64,000 nt of DNA. It comes from DATHAP01 sp963762865. GTDB taxonomy: Bacteria > Actinomycetota > Actinomycetes > JACCUZ01. The first letter of the stretch is position 1. Every line of letters starts with the position of its first letter. A program made the translations under genes and the position numbers. The DNA lies in contig CAVXNC010000018.1 in NCBI GenBank assembly GCA_963762865.1, forward strand, positions 62,001-126,000, written 5' to 3'. Below are positions 44,882-53,951 of the stretch, in pieces. The notes under the pieces are model-generated. The model had not been told where the DNA came from, did not search any database, and saw only the letters and a list, made by a program, of their open reading frames with translations.

Positions 44882-45573
44882 TGGCCGGGGAGGTGGGCGC
44901 CGGCGCGGTGGGTGCCCGTGAGGTTCTCGTGGTGGTGGCCGCCGGGCCGGGACTAGGACGCTCTGTCGCCCTGCGCTTCGCCCGCGAGGGCGCCGCCGTG
45001 GGGCTGGTGGCCCGCTCCACGGACTCCGCCACCGCGCTCGCCGACGAGCTGGCAGCCGCGGGCGCCGCGGCGGTCGCCACGGCTGCAGCAGACGTGGGCG
45101 ATGAACAGGCGCTGCGGGCCGCGCTGGGCGACCTGGCGCGCGAGCTCGGGCCGGCCACGGCACTGGTCTACAACGGCTCCGCCTACGTCCAGGGCTCCGG
45201 ACTGACGCTCGCCCCGGCGGACCTGCGCCTGGCCGTCGACGTCGGCGTGACCGGGGCGATGGTCGCCGCGCAGGAGGTAGCGCCCGCGATGCGAGCGGCA
45301 GGCCGTGGCACCGTGCTGCTCACCGGCAGCGTCGCCGCCGACCGCGCATCGACCAGCGCCACCGCGGTCGGGGTCGCCAAGGCGGCCCTGCGAAACCTCG
45401 CGCTGTCGCTGCACAAGGAGCTCGAGCCCGACGGCGTACGGGCAACGACGGTCACCATCGACGGCGTCCTGCAGGGACCGAAGGCCCTCGACCTCGACGA
45501 GATCGCCGACCTCTACTGGCGGCTGCACACCCAGCCGGACGCGCCGCCCGCCGTCGTCGTGCACCCCGGCTGA
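44881..45573 (+). CDS. Short-chain dehydrogenase-like protein lacking the catalytic Tyr
   Basis: This 230-residue Rossmann protein has a nucleotide-binding AAGPGLGRSVALRFAREGAAVGLVARS and LVYNGSAYV in place of NNAG. Ser150 lies in LLTGSVAAD and Lys167 in VGVAKAALRNLALSLHKEL. The position four before the Lys, normally Tyr, is Val163, so normal SDR chemistry is doubtful. The C-terminal GPKALDLDEIADLYWRLHTQPDAPPAVVVHPG is family-like. Coupled to the GNAT gene by TGATG. Its last ~58 bases are echoed at 46335-46389. Confidence 0.85.
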   Translation: MAGEVGAGAVGAREVLVVVAAGPGLGRSVALRFAREGAAVGLVARSTDSATALADELAAAGAAAVATAAADVGDEQALRAALGDLARELGPATALVYNGSAYVQGSGLTLAPADLRLAVDVGVTGAMVAAQEVAPAMRAAGRGTVLLTGSVAADRASTSATAVGVAKAALRNLALSLHKELEPDGVRATTVTIDGVLQGPKALDLDEIADLYWRLHTQPDAPPAVVVHPG

Positions 45574-45696
45574 CCGCGGCCGGGCAGCCGGGCGACACCG
45601 TCCGAGCGAACCCGCGAGCCGCCAGGGCCGTCGTCCTTCTGTCGGACGTAGTCCTCGCGAGATGAGCGGGGCCCGACACAGGGGCAGGGGGAAGTG

Positions 45697-46206
45697 ATGG
45701 ACCACCGCATGCTGGTTCGAGGGTGGCGGGTCGCAGTCGTCGGTCTCGTCGCCGTGACACTGCTCATCAGCTGGCCGATGAGTCCGGGCGCGTCTGCCGG
45801 GGTGCGGACGCCTAGCGCGACGGCGATCGGCAACACCTACGGCGGACTGTCGGCTCAGCAGCAGCCGCTGATCGTCGACATGACGTCGACCCGACGCAAG
45901 GTCGTGCGCACGGTGATGAACCTCGAGATGACCTGCACGTCGGGCGCCTCGTTCTGGTTCACCGACAGCTACAACGACCTTCCGGTGTCGCGACGCGGGA
46001 CGTTCCGGACGTCTTTCGGCCCGGTCACCGAGCGCAACGACGACGGGACGACGTCCGACTTCCAGGGCCGCATCGCCGGCAGCCTCAACGACGCCAGGAC
46101 CCGGCTCAACGGCGTCTGGCGGATCGTCATCACCGACCACGACGCAACCGGCGCGTTGACCGACACCTGCGACTCCGGCCTCGTGAGCTGGAAGGCCAAG
46201 CAGTAG
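45697..46206 (+). CDS. Secreted hypothetical protein
   Basis: This 169-residue protein has a Sec signal peptide (LVRGWRVAVVGLVAVTLLISWPMSPGASA). The mature part contains TRRKVVRTVMNLEMTCTSGASFWFTDSYNDLPVSRRGTFRTSFGP and two Cys (in MTCTS and DTCDS) that could form a disulfide. The pattern of beta strands ending in VWRIVITDHDATGALTDTCDSGLVSWKAKQ suggests a small beta-sandwich. I do not recognise a named family. The ATG at 45697 follows GGGGGA at suitable spacing, and a strong hairpin follows the stop. Confidence 0.75.
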   Translation: MDHRMLVRGWRVAVVGLVAVTLLISWPMSPGASAGVRTPSATAIGNTYGGLSAQQQPLIVDMTSTRRKVVRTVMNLEMTCTSGASFWFTDSYNDLPVSRRGTFRTSFGPVTERNDDGTTSDFQGRIAGSLNDARTRLNGVWRIVITDHDATGALTDTCDSGLVSWKAKQ

Positions 46207-46223
46207 CCGGCAGACCGCGCCCG

Positions 46224-46253
46224 CGCGCGGGTGGGTCTCGACCCGCCCGCGCG
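46224..46253 (+). terminator. Hairpin with CTCG tetraloop after secreted protein gene
   Basis: CGCGCGGGTGGGT at 46224-46236 pairs with ACCCGCCCGCGCG at 46241-46253, with one G-T wobble and a CTCG loop, 18 bases past the stop. Part of the arm (GGTGGGTCTC-AACCC) is repeated directly downstream. Confidence 0.6.
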
Positions 46254-46290
46254 CAGGTGGGTCTCAACCCCACCCGGCGGCGGCACACCT

Positions 46291-46389
46291 AGGGTCGACG
46301 CCTGGCTGGAGACGGCCGCCGCTGCGAACGTCACCTATTGGCGGCTGCACACCCCGGACGCCCCGCCCGTCGTCGTCGTCCACCCAAGC
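46291..46389 (+). pseudogene. Fused remnant of the GNAT and SDR genes
   Basis: Bases 46291-46338 match the GNAT gene segment 44735-44782 (AWLETAAAANV region) with few differences. Bases 46335-46389 match the SDR 3' end at 45512-45569 (YWRLHT..DAPP.VVVHP region). The ~730 bp between these segments in the intact pair is absent, so this is a duplicate with a large internal deletion. It ends directly at the stop of the convergent TIM-barrel gene. Confidence 0.75.
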
Positions 46390-47364
46390 TCAGTAGCGCA
46401 GCTCCGACAGGTAGCGGTAGCCCACGGTTGCGGTCTGCAGGGGCGTGACGTCGGGCTGGTCGTTCTCCACGATGTACTCGGTCACGGTGTTCGCCTCGAA
46501 GATCGCACCGAAGTCGATGAAGCCGGTGCCAGGGTCGGCGAACGCGTTGCCCGCGTAGGGGTCCAGGCCGGGTTCGCGGTCCTTGACGTGGTACTGCAGG
46601 ACCCGCTGAGGCGCCGACGAGATCACCTCGACCGCCCACTGCTCGGCCGTCGCCTCCGTCGCCTGTCCGCTCTGCAGGCCGCCGGTCACCACCCAGAAGA
46701 GATCGGCCTCGAGGTGGACCAGTGCCGGGTCGAGACGGCCGGTCAGGATCTCCCAGGGCAGCTGCCCGTTGTCGAGCACCCGGCTGAACTCGTGCGCGTG
46801 GTTGTGGTAGCCGTAGCGCAGCCCGGCGGCCCGGGCCACGGCGGCCTCGGCGTTCATCTGGTCGGCCAGCCGCTGCCAGTCGGCGGCAACCGCGGAATCG
46901 AAGTACGGCATGACCATGAAGCGCTGACCGAGGGTGACGGCGTTGCCGACCTTCTCCTCCAGAGCGGCCGCCGAATCGCTGACACCGTCGTGGCTCGAGG
47001 ACGCCGCGATCCCGATGCTGTCGAGGAATTCCCGCAGCTCGGCGGCGGTCCGTCCGTAGTAGCCCGCGAGCTCGACCCGCGGGTAGCCGATGTCCGCCAG
47101 CGCCCGCAGGGTGCCGTCGAAGTCGCTCTCCAGGACGGTGCGCAGGGTGTAGAGCTGGATGCTGATCGCCCCGCCCGGCACGCGGTTCCGGCCCGCCGGC
47201 CGGGCGACCGCCTGGGCCGGCCCTGCCGCCGCTCCGAGCCCGCCGGCGCCGAGCACGCTCGCCGCCGCGGCCGCCAGTGCACCGCGCAGCACGCTGCGGC
47301 GGTCCAGGCCACGCTCCTCGAGCGACCTCTCGAGTGCCGCCTGCCCATCAAACCCGAAGCACAT
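46390..47364 (-). CDS. Tat-exported sugar phosphate isomerase/epimerase-like TIM barrel
   Basis: This 324-residue protein has a twin-arginine signal (DRRSVLRGALAAAAASVLGAGGLGAAAGPAQA). A xylose-isomerase-like TIM barrel follows: ISIQLYTLRTVLESDFDGTLRALADIGYPRVELAGYYG, RYGYHNHAHEFSR (His), LVHLEADLFWVVTGG (Glu, Asp) and VLQYHVKDREPG (His). Exported members of this fold often act on sugars or lipid-linked glycans; this substrate is unknown. GGGAG lies upstream of the ATG at 47364. It is divergent from lutA. Confidence 0.88.
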   Translation of the reverse strand: MCFGFDGQAALERSLEERGLDRRSVLRGALAAAAASVLGAGGLGAAAGPAQAVARPAGRNRVPGGAISIQLYTLRTVLESDFDGTLRALADIGYPRVELAGYYGRTAAELREFLDSIGIAASSSHDGVSDSAAALEEKVGNAVTLGQRFMVMPYFDSAVAADWQRLADQMNAEAAVARAAGLRYGYHNHAHEFSRVLDNGQLPWEILTGRLDPALVHLEADLFWVVTGGLQSGQATEATAEQWAVEVISSAPQRVLQYHVKDREPGLDPYAGNAFADPGTGFIDFGAIFEANTVTEYIVENDQPDVTPLQTATVGYRYLSELRY

Positions 47365-47538
47365 CGTCGGACTCCCGTCTCGTCGAGGACCGCTCCCGGG
47401 CCGGATCCCGGTGCGACGGACGCAACGTATGTCTGTGACAGGCCAGCACGGAACCCCCTTTTACCGACAAATATCGAAAGTCCCTAGATTGCCGGACAAA
47501 GCCGCCGGTTTACGCTCGCGAGACGGAGGTGTCCTGAC

Positions 47539-48306
47539 ATGCGCATCGCGCTGTTCGTCACCTGCCTGGCCGACGGGCTCTTCCCGCAGGTCGGCAAGGC
47601 CACGGTGACGCTGCTCGAGCGGCTCGGTCACGAGGTGGTCTTCCCCGAGGCGCAGACCTGCTGCGGGCAGATGCACGTCAACACCGGCTACCAGCGGGAG
47701 GCGCTCCCGCTAGTCCGGCACCACGTCGAGGTCTTCGAGCAGTACGACGCCAAAGCCCCGGTCGACGCGATCGTCGCGCCGTCGGGCTCCTGCGTCGGGT
47801 CCGTCCGCCACCAGCACGCGATGCTGGCGCGCCGGGCCGGCGACGGCGAGCTCGGCGACCGGGCCGAGGCACTGGCCGGCCGGACGTACGAGCTCTCGGA
47901 GCTGCTCGTCGACGTCCTCGGCGTCGACGACGTCGGCGCGCACTTCCCGCACCGGGTCACCTACCACCCCACCTGTCACTCGCTGCGGCTGCTGCGGGTC
48001 GACGACAAGCCGCTGCGCCTGCTGCGAAACGTGCGCGGGCTCGACCTGGTCGAGCTGCCCGACGCCGACCAGTGCTGCGGCTTCGGGGGCACCTTCTCGG
48101 TCAAGAACGCCGACACCTCGACCGCCATGCTGGCCGACAAGATGCGCAACGTGCTCGGCACCGGCGCGGAGGCGGTCACCGCCGGGGACGCGTCCTGCCT
48201 GATGCACATCGGCGGCGGCCTGTCGCGCCTTCGCACCGGTACCCGGACGCTGCATCTCGCCGAGATCCTGGCCTCGACCGAGGAGCACCCGGCGGTGGCG
48301 CTGTGA
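47539..48306 (+). CDS. lutA: L-lactate utilization protein LutA
   Basis: This 255-residue protein has two CCG domains: PEAQTCCGQMHVNTGYQ and ADQCCGFGGTFSVKNADTSTAML, plus THCHSLRLL-like PTCHSLRLLRV. These bind Fe-S/heterodisulfide-type centres in LutA/YkgE. With LutB and LutC it forms the L-lactate oxidation complex. The ATG at 47539 is preceded by GGAGGTG. Its stop overlaps the lutB GTG. The upstream region 47440-47515 is AT-rich and probably holds the promoter. Confidence 0.92.
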   Translation: MRIALFVTCLADGLFPQVGKATVTLLERLGHEVVFPEAQTCCGQMHVNTGYQREALPLVRHHVEVFEQYDAKAPVDAIVAPSGSCVGSVRHQHAMLARRAGDGELGDRAEALAGRTYELSELLVDVLGVDDVGAHFPHRVTYHPTCHSLRLLRVDDKPLRLLRNVRGLDLVELPDADQCCGFGGTFSVKNADTSTAMLADKMRNVLGTGAEAVTAGDASCLMHIGGGLSRLRTGTRTLHLAEILASTEEHPAVAL

Positions 48307-49830
48307 CCGAGAGCCGCACCTTCCTCGGGATGCCCTCGGTCCACGCACCGCGGGGGGTCGGCCAGCTGCGCGCCGAGATCCCGTTCCCCACCGCCGCTCG
48401 CACCGCGCTCGCCGACACCCAGCTGCGCCGCAACATCGGCCACGCCACCCGGACCATCCGGGCCAAGCGCGCCCGCGTGGTCAGCGAGGTGCCGGACTGG
48501 GAGGAGCTGCGGCTCGCCGGCCAGCAGCTCAAGGCCGCCACCATGGCCCGCCTCGACGAGCACCTCGAGCGGCTGGAGCACGAGGTCACCGAGCGCGGCG
48601 GCACCGTCCACTGGGCCCGGGACGCCAACGAGGCCAACGCGATCGTCACCCGCCTGGTGCAGGCAACGGGCGAGCGCGAGGTGGTCAAGGTCAAGTCGAT
48701 GGTCACCCAGGAGATCGGGCTCAACGAGGCGCTCGAGGCGGCCGGCATCGCGGCGTACGAGACCGATCTCGCCGAGCTCATCGTCCAGCTCGGTCACGAC
48801 AAGCCGTCGCACATCCTGGTGCCCGCGATCCACCGCAACCGCGCGGAGATCCGGGAGATCTTCCGCCGCGAGATGGGCTCGTGGGGCCTGGCCGCGCCGG
48901 ACGACCTGACCGACGACCCTCGGCGGCTCGCGATGGCAGCCCGGGCGCACCTGCGGCAGAAGTTCCTGACCGCCAAGGTCGGCATCAGCGGCGCCAACTT
49001 CGGGGTCGCCGACACCGGCACGCTGGTCGTCGTCGAGTCCGAGGGCAACGGCCGGATGTGCCTGACCCTGCCGGAGACGCTCATAACCGTGATGGGCATC
49101 GAGAAGGTGGTGCCGACGTGGCGCGACCTCGAGGTCTTCCTGCAGCTGCTGCCACGGTCGTCGACCGGCGAGCGGATGAACCCCTACACGTCGGCGTGGA
49201 CGGGGATCTCCGCGTCGAACGGCATCGTCGACGGACCTCGTCAGTTCCACCTCGTGCTGCTGGACAACGGGCGCACGGCGACCCTCGCCGACGACGTCGG
49301 TCGCGAGGCGCTGCACTGCATCAAGTGCAGCGCCTGCATGAACGTCTGCCCGGTCTACGAGCGCACCGGCGGGCACGCCTACGGGTCGGTCTATCCCGGC
49401 CCGATCGGCGCGGTGCTGTCGCCGCAGCTGACCGGCGTCGAGGACAACGCGTCGCTGCCCTACGCCTCGTCGCTGTGCGGTGCGTGCTTCGACGCCTGTC
49501 CGGTGCGCATCGACATCCCGTCGATCCTGGTCCACCTGCGCGGCCAGCACGTCGAGGAGCGGCGAGCGGCGTCGCGGGTCCCGTCGGCCGAGCAGGTCGC
49601 CATGGCCGCCGCGTCGTGGGTGATGTCGGACCCGAAGCGCTTCGCCGCGGCGGAGCGGGCCTCCCGGGCGGGCCGCGTGCTCGCCCGCCGCGGGTCCGCG
49701 CGGCCGGATCCGTTCGCTCCCGCCGCCGCTGTCGGCCTGGACGTCGTCGCGCGACGCACCGGCACCACCGCAGGAGACCTTCCGCGAGTGGTGGGCACGC
49801 ACCCGCGCCCCCTCAGGCGGCGGGTCGTGA
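48303..49830 (+). pseudogene. lutB: L-lactate utilization iron-sulfur protein LutB, frameshifted near its C-terminus
   Basis: The GTG at 48303 starts a LUD domain (KSMVTQEIGLNEALEAAGIAAYETDLAELIVQL) followed by two [4Fe-4S] motifs, CIKCSACMNVCPVY and CGACFDACPVRI. The frame is lost near the GGG run 49692-49694. One base fewer gives RIRSLPPPLSAWTSSRDAPAPPQETFREWWART and a stop whose TGA overlaps the lutC GTG, exactly as in normal lutBC operons (~508 residues). As written, the frame reads on into lutC and mimics a LutB-LutC fusion, which I think is an artefact. Confidence 0.88.
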
Positions 49831-50477
49831 CCGGCTCAGGTGCCGACGGCGCAGCGCGGGCCGAGGTGCTCCGCCGGATCCGCACGGCCAACGCCCGCGC
49901 CGGCGTGCGGGAGGTGCCGGCCGTCGAGCGCACCTACCGTGCATCCGGCGAGCACCCGCCCGGCTCCCCCGACGTGCTCGACCTCTTCGAGCACCGGCTG
50001 GTCGACTACAAGGCCTCGGTCACCCGCACCACGGGAGCCGACCTGCGCGACGCCGTCATCGCCACACTGGCCGGCCTGTCTCTCGATCCCGGCCCCGTCC
50101 TGCTGCCGCCTGGCCTGCCCGCCGAGTGGGCGCCGGAGGGCGTACGCGACTCGGGTGACCTCACTGCCGCCGACCTGGACGGGATGGCGGCGGTCGTGAC
50201 GGCCTGCACCGTCGGCTGCGCCGAGACCGGCACCATCGTCCTCGACGGGTCGCCGGACCAGGGCCGGCGCGCGATCACGCTGGTCCCTGACGTGCACGTG
50301 TGCGTCGTGCGCGGCGACCAGGTCGTGCACTCCGTCCCGGAGATGCTCGCCCGCGTCGACGGCACCCGCGCCGTCACTCTCGTGAGCGGGCCGTCCGCGA
50401 CCAGCGACATCGAGCTGGACCGGGTGGAGGGTGTCCACGGACCGCGCACCCTCGCCGTGATCCTGGTGACCGGCTGA
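49827..50477 (+). CDS. lutC: Lactate utilization protein LutC (LUD domain)
   Basis: This 216-residue LUD/DUF162 protein reads AARAEVLRRIRTANARAGV, FEHRLVDYKASVTRTTGADLRDAVIATLAGL, AVVTACTVGCAETGTIVLDGSPDQGRRAITLVPDVHVCVVRGDQVVHSVPEML and SGPSATSDIELDRVEGVHGPRTLAVILV. The last segments are diagnostic of LutC. It completes the L-lactate oxidation complex. The GTG at 49827 is set by its overlap with the restored lutB stop. Confidence 0.9.
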   Translation: MTGSGADGAARAEVLRRIRTANARAGVREVPAVERTYRASGEHPPGSPDVLDLFEHRLVDYKASVTRTTGADLRDAVIATLAGLSLDPGPVLLPPGLPAEWAPEGVRDSGDLTAADLDGMAAVVTACTVGCAETGTIVLDGSPDQGRRAITLVPDVHVCVVRGDQVVHSVPEMLARVDGTRAVTLVSGPSATSDIELDRVEGVHGPRTLAVILVTG

Positions 50478-50533
50478 CTCCACAGTCCGGCTGGGTCCCA
50501 CATCCTGCTGCCGATTGTGTCCAAGGTCAGCCG

Positions 50534-50539
50534 TACCGT
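50534..50539 (+). promoter_or_regulatory. -10 box (TACCGT) of the second DUF222-HNH gene
   Basis: TACCGT lies six bases before the ATG at 50546 and selects that start over longer upstream frames. Confidence 0.55.
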
Positions 50540-50545
50540 CCCGTC

Positions 50546-52300
50546 ATGGACGACGACCCCGAGCCGACAGGCACCACGACCACCCAGGCACCCACCACCG
50601 ACGCCGGGGCCACCACCTCGCGCTTCAGTGAGGTTCCGACCGACGCACTGGCGGACCGTCTCTCCCGCTGGGCGTCGAGCCTGGCCGCGGCGGAGTGCGA
50701 GTTCCTCGACCTGCTGGCTGAGTTCGACGCGCGCCAGGCGTGGGGCGAGTCCGGGATGCGATCCACGGCTCACTGGCTGTCGTGGCGGCTCGGGCTGCGC
50801 CTGGGTGTCGCGCGGGAGAAGGTGCGAGTGGCCCGGGCCCTGCAGCGGCTGCCACTGGTCCACGACGAGTTCGCGGCCGGCACGTTGTCCTACTGCAAGG
50901 TGCGCGCGCTGAGCAGGGTCGCCACCGACGCGACCGAGGCGGAGCTGGTCCACATCGCCCGCGGCGCGACCGGGGCGCAGCTCGAGACCGTCGTGCGGCA
51001 GTGGCGGCGGACCCTGATCGGCGACACAACGGCGTCCTCGCACATCCGTCGCGGTCTCCGGAAGCGGATCGAGGACGACGGGTCCTACGTCGTCACCGTC
51101 CGGCTGTCCCCGGTCGAGGGACCGGTCTTCGCGAAGGCAATCGCCCTCGCCCGCACCTCCGTCCTGGACGAGGCCGGCCAGGTCGTCGAGACCCCGGAGG
51201 AGGCCGCGCTGGCTGACGCGCTCGCCGAGGACTCTCCCTGGGAGCGCTCCGAAGCCGACGCCTTCGTGCTGATCGCCTCGTCGTTCCTGGCCCACGGACC
51301 ATCCGGCGAGGCCGGCGACCGGCACCTCGTCCTGGTCCACGCCGACATCGACACGCTCGCCGAGGCGTGTCGCAGCGCAGCGGACGCTGGTGGCCCGGCG
51401 GACGCGGGTGGAGCCGCTGGCGAGCCGTCCAGCAACGGTTCCGCGGAAACGTCGTCGCCAGCGGAAGACTCCCCCGATCGAGACACCGACGAGCGATCCC
51501 GAAGCGTCTCCGCGGAAACGTCCGGGCTCACGCAGCCCGGCTTTGCCGCCCACGAGCCGATCGCTGCGAGCGGGTCCGTGCACCAGGAGTCCTACGCCCG
51601 CCGGCCGGCTACCTGCGTCACCGAGGACGGTCAGCCGATCTCGGCCAGCACCGTGCTGCGCATGCTGTGCGACTCACCGGCCCAGTTGCTCGTCACCGCG
51701 CGCGACGGCCGACCACTCGACCTCGGCCGGACCAGCCGCAACGCCGACCGTCGCCAGCGCCGCGCCATACGTGTTCGCGACGGCGGCTTCTGCCGGTTCC
51801 CCGGCTGCTCCCAGCGCCACCGCCTCATCCCGCACCACACCCGGTGGTGGAGCCGCGGCGGGCGGACCGATCTCGACCTCCTGGTCAGCGTGTGTCCCAC
51901 GCACCACCTGGCGGTCCACGAGCTGGGCTACGACGTCACCGCTCTCGGCGGTGGCCGCTTCGCCTGGTACCGGCCGGACGGCCAGGAGATCAGCGCGGCA
52001 CCGACGCTCGGCGACGAGGTGGCGACGTCGCCCGGCTCGGTCGTTGGGCCGGCGGCTGCGGCGGGCGACTCGTCGCGGTCCGGCGGGCAGCGGATCGTGC
52101 CGATGTGGGGCGGCGAGCGGATCGACCTCGACCACCTGCTCGGCGGGATGGCCGCCAACCTGCTCAACGACGCCGGCCACCGTCTCACCGACATCCCCTA
52201 CTCCGCACTCGACCAGACCCTGCGGACGGCAGCCGGATGGCCGGCCGCACAGCCCGGCCACCGACCATTCGACGGTCCGCGGGACGCGAACGCCGCCTGA
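50546..52300 (+). CDS. DUF222-HNH endonuclease family protein (13E12-like)
   Basis: This 584-residue protein has the DUF222 domain at about 30-270 (SLAAAECEFLDLLAEFDARQAWGESGMRSTAHWLSWRLGLRLGVAREKVRVARAL...). A low-complexity Gly/Ser/Glu-rich linker spans about 275-345. An HNH domain lies at about 405-465 (RVRDGGFCRFPGCSQRHRLIPHHTRWWSRGGRTDLDLLVSVCPTHH). A C-terminal tail of ~120 residues follows. It is the second family member here and much longer than the first. Function is unknown; members are scattered through actinobacterial genomes in variable copy number. Confidence 0.9.
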   Translation: MDDDPEPTGTTTTQAPTTDAGATTSRFSEVPTDALADRLSRWASSLAAAECEFLDLLAEFDARQAWGESGMRSTAHWLSWRLGLRLGVAREKVRVARALQRLPLVHDEFAAGTLSYCKVRALSRVATDATEAELVHIARGATGAQLETVVRQWRRTLIGDTTASSHIRRGLRKRIEDDGSYVVTVRLSPVEGPVFAKAIALARTSVLDEAGQVVETPEEAALADALAEDSPWERSEADAFVLIASSFLAHGPSGEAGDRHLVLVHADIDTLAEACRSAADAGGPADAGGAAGEPSSNGSAETSSPAEDSPDRDTDERSRSVSAETSGLTQPGFAAHEPIAASGSVHQESYARRPATCVTEDGQPISASTVLRMLCDSPAQLLVTARDGRPLDLGRTSRNADRRQRRAIRVRDGGFCRFPGCSQRHRLIPHHTRWWSRGGRTDLDLLVSVCPTHHLAVHELGYDVTALGGGRFAWYRPDGQEISAAPTLGDEVATSPGSVVGPAAAAGDSSRSGGQRIVPMWGGERIDLDHLLGGMAANLLNDAGHRLTDIPYSALDQTLRTAAGWPAAQPGHRPFDGPRDANAA

Positions 52301-52336
52301 CCCCGCTGCTGCCGTGAGACGGCGGCGCACCTAGAT

Positions 52337-53002
52337 GTGTTCGAGAACCCGCTCGTCACGGGCGACAGCTTCGGGTTCGGTCACCGCCCCGACGCCGACC
52401 ACGCGGCTGCCGTGCTCGACATGGTGACCGCGGTCCACGGCGCACCCGCCCGGGTCATGGACCTCGCGCCGGTTGACGACTTCGCCATCCCGCACCGGGA
52501 CCAGGTCGAGGCGGCTCTGAACGGTGAGGCCGTCGACGGCGCTGCGGGACCGTACGCCCTCGAGACGGCCCGCCTCGTCACCCGGCACGGCCCCGCGATC
52601 CGGGCGGCACTGCACCGCTACGACGAGCTCGTCTCAGCGGCACTGTCGGCGCGCGGCCGCGCCGTCCTCACCCATGGCGAGCCGCACCCCGGCAACACGA
52701 TGCGCACCGGCGCCGGATGGGTCCTCATCGACTGGGACACCGCCCGCGTCGCACCGCCCGAGCGCGACCTGTGGAGCCTGGACCCGGGGGACGGGTCGGT
52801 CCACGCGGCCTACACCGCAGGCACCGGGACGGAGCTGCGGCCCCGGCTGCTGGAGCTCTACCGCAGGCGGTGGGACCTGGCGGACGTCGCGGTGGACGTC
52901 GCCAGGTTCCGCCGCCGCCACGTCGGCAGCGCTGAGGACTCGAAGTCCTTCGAGATCCTCGGCGCGCAGCTGGCCGGCCTCGCCGGGCTCGACGACCGCT
53001 AG
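52337..53002 (+). pseudogene. Aminoglycoside phosphotransferase-like protein, N-terminal lobe missing
   Basis: The remaining ~220 residues hold the catalytic lobe of an APH/choline-kinase-like protein: VLTHGEPHPGNTMRTGAGWVLIDWDTARVAPPERDLW, with catalytic Asp region replaced by HGEPHPGN and the metal Asp in IDWDT. The N-terminal nucleotide-binding lobe (~80-90 residues) is absent, and the frame opens with GTG at 52337 only 36 bp past the DUF222-HNH stop. It is therefore probably a truncated remnant rather than an active kinase. Confidence 0.7.
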
Positions 53003-53331
53003 GCGCCGGGCATCGGCAGCAGCTCGAACACCTCGACCTGGAACCGACCCTTGCCCTCGGCCAGGAACGGGTGCTTGTCGGCGAGGGCCGCCGCTGCGTC
53101 GAGCGAGTCTGCCTCGACGACCGAGTAGCCGTTCTGGTCGCTGGGCGTGCCCTTGGTGCCGTCGTCGACCACGGCCGTGCCCGCACCGATCGGCTGGCCC
53201 GGGTCGACCAGCGCGGCACCGACGCGGTCCATCCACGCGCCCCACGCCGCCAGCTGCTCGGCGCCCTGCTCCGGCGTGAAGTCCTCCATCGGGGTCGCCG
53301 GGCCGCGGTAGAGGAACAAGTACTTCGCCAT
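52999..53331 (-). CDS. YCII-related (DGPF) domain protein
   Basis: This 110-residue protein starts MAKYLFLYRGPATPMEDFTPEQGAEQLAAWGAWMDRVG and continues GYSVVEADSLDAAAALADKHPFLAEGKGRFQVEVFELLPM, the YCII/DGPF ferredoxin-like fold. Function is unknown; relatives neighbour extracytoplasmic sigma factors in some actinobacteria, but none is here. AAGGAGA upstream sets the ATG at 53331. The stop overlaps the stop of the APH remnant by four bases in convergent orientation. Confidence 0.88.
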   Translation of the reverse strand: MAKYLFLYRGPATPMEDFTPEQGAEQLAAWGAWMDRVGAALVDPGQPIGAGTAVVDDGTKGTPSDQNGYSVVEADSLDAAAALADKHPFLAEGKGRFQVEVFELLPMPGA

Positions 53332-53533
53332 CTCGGTCTCCTTCCACGCGAGCGCGCCGTCCGCGCCCGTCACCCTTCCGACGACCGGCAAGGCGCCGGA
53401 TCGACAACCTCGCCCCAGACTCTGCGCCACACCTGCGCACCCGGGAAGCCCTCGGAGCGTGCGAGCACGGACATCTCTCGCGGGATCACGGTCAGGACCA
53501 GCACGTCGTACGCCCGACCACGGCCCGGCAGGC

Positions 53534-53539
53534 CAGACT
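53534..53539 (+). promoter_or_regulatory. -10-like box (CAGACT) of the VOC gene
   Basis: CAGACT lies seven bases before the ATG at 53547. Confidence 0.35.
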
Positions 53540-53546
53540 CGGGGTC

Positions 53547-53900
53547 ATGGACCTGCGATGGGACGCCGTGACCGTTGACTGCCGCGACCCCCACGAGCTG
53601 GCGAGGTTCTGGTGCGCGCTGCTCGGGGTGGAGGTCCGGGGCACCTGGGAGCAGTACGTCGGACTGACGCCGACTGCACCGGGGCTCCCGAGGCTGGTGT
53701 TCCAGAGGACGTCGGATCCTCGCCCGGCGAAGAACACGTTGCACCTGGACCTGCACGTGCCGGCGGACGACCTGCCCGGCGCCGTCGAGCGGGCCATGTC
53801 GCTCGGGGCGTCGATGGTGCACCAGCACGACGAGGACGCGGTGAGCTGGCGGACCCTGGCCGACCCGGAGGGCAACGTCTTCTGCCTGGTGGCCGACTGA
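53547..53900 (+). CDS. VOC (glyoxalase-like) family protein
   Basis: This 117-residue vicinal-oxygen-chelate protein reads WDAVTVDCRDPHELARFWCALLGVEVRG, NTLHLDLHVPADDLPGAVERAMSLGASMV and WRTLADPEGNVFCLV. The last motif carries the usual metal Glu position. The family includes glyoxalase, bleomycin-resistance and dioxygenase proteins; the role here is unknown. It is a single-copy small gene between the YCII gene and the truncated lsr2 copy. Confidence 0.87.
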   Translation: MDLRWDAVTVDCRDPHELARFWCALLGVEVRGTWEQYVGLTPTAPGLPRLVFQRTSDPRPAKNTLHLDLHVPADDLPGAVERAMSLGASMVHQHDEDAVSWRTLADPEGNVFCLVAD

Positions 53901-53951
53901 CCGGGTTGGGGCAGCCGGTCCCGGGCCAGCCAGCCGTCGCGCCCCCAGCGG

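Noticed and set aside
48303..50477. A single long frame that looks like a LutB-LutC fusion
   Set aside because: The LutB C-terminus (ETFREWWART...) and its stop overlapping the lutC GTG are present in the next frame. The fusion arises from one extra base near 49692.
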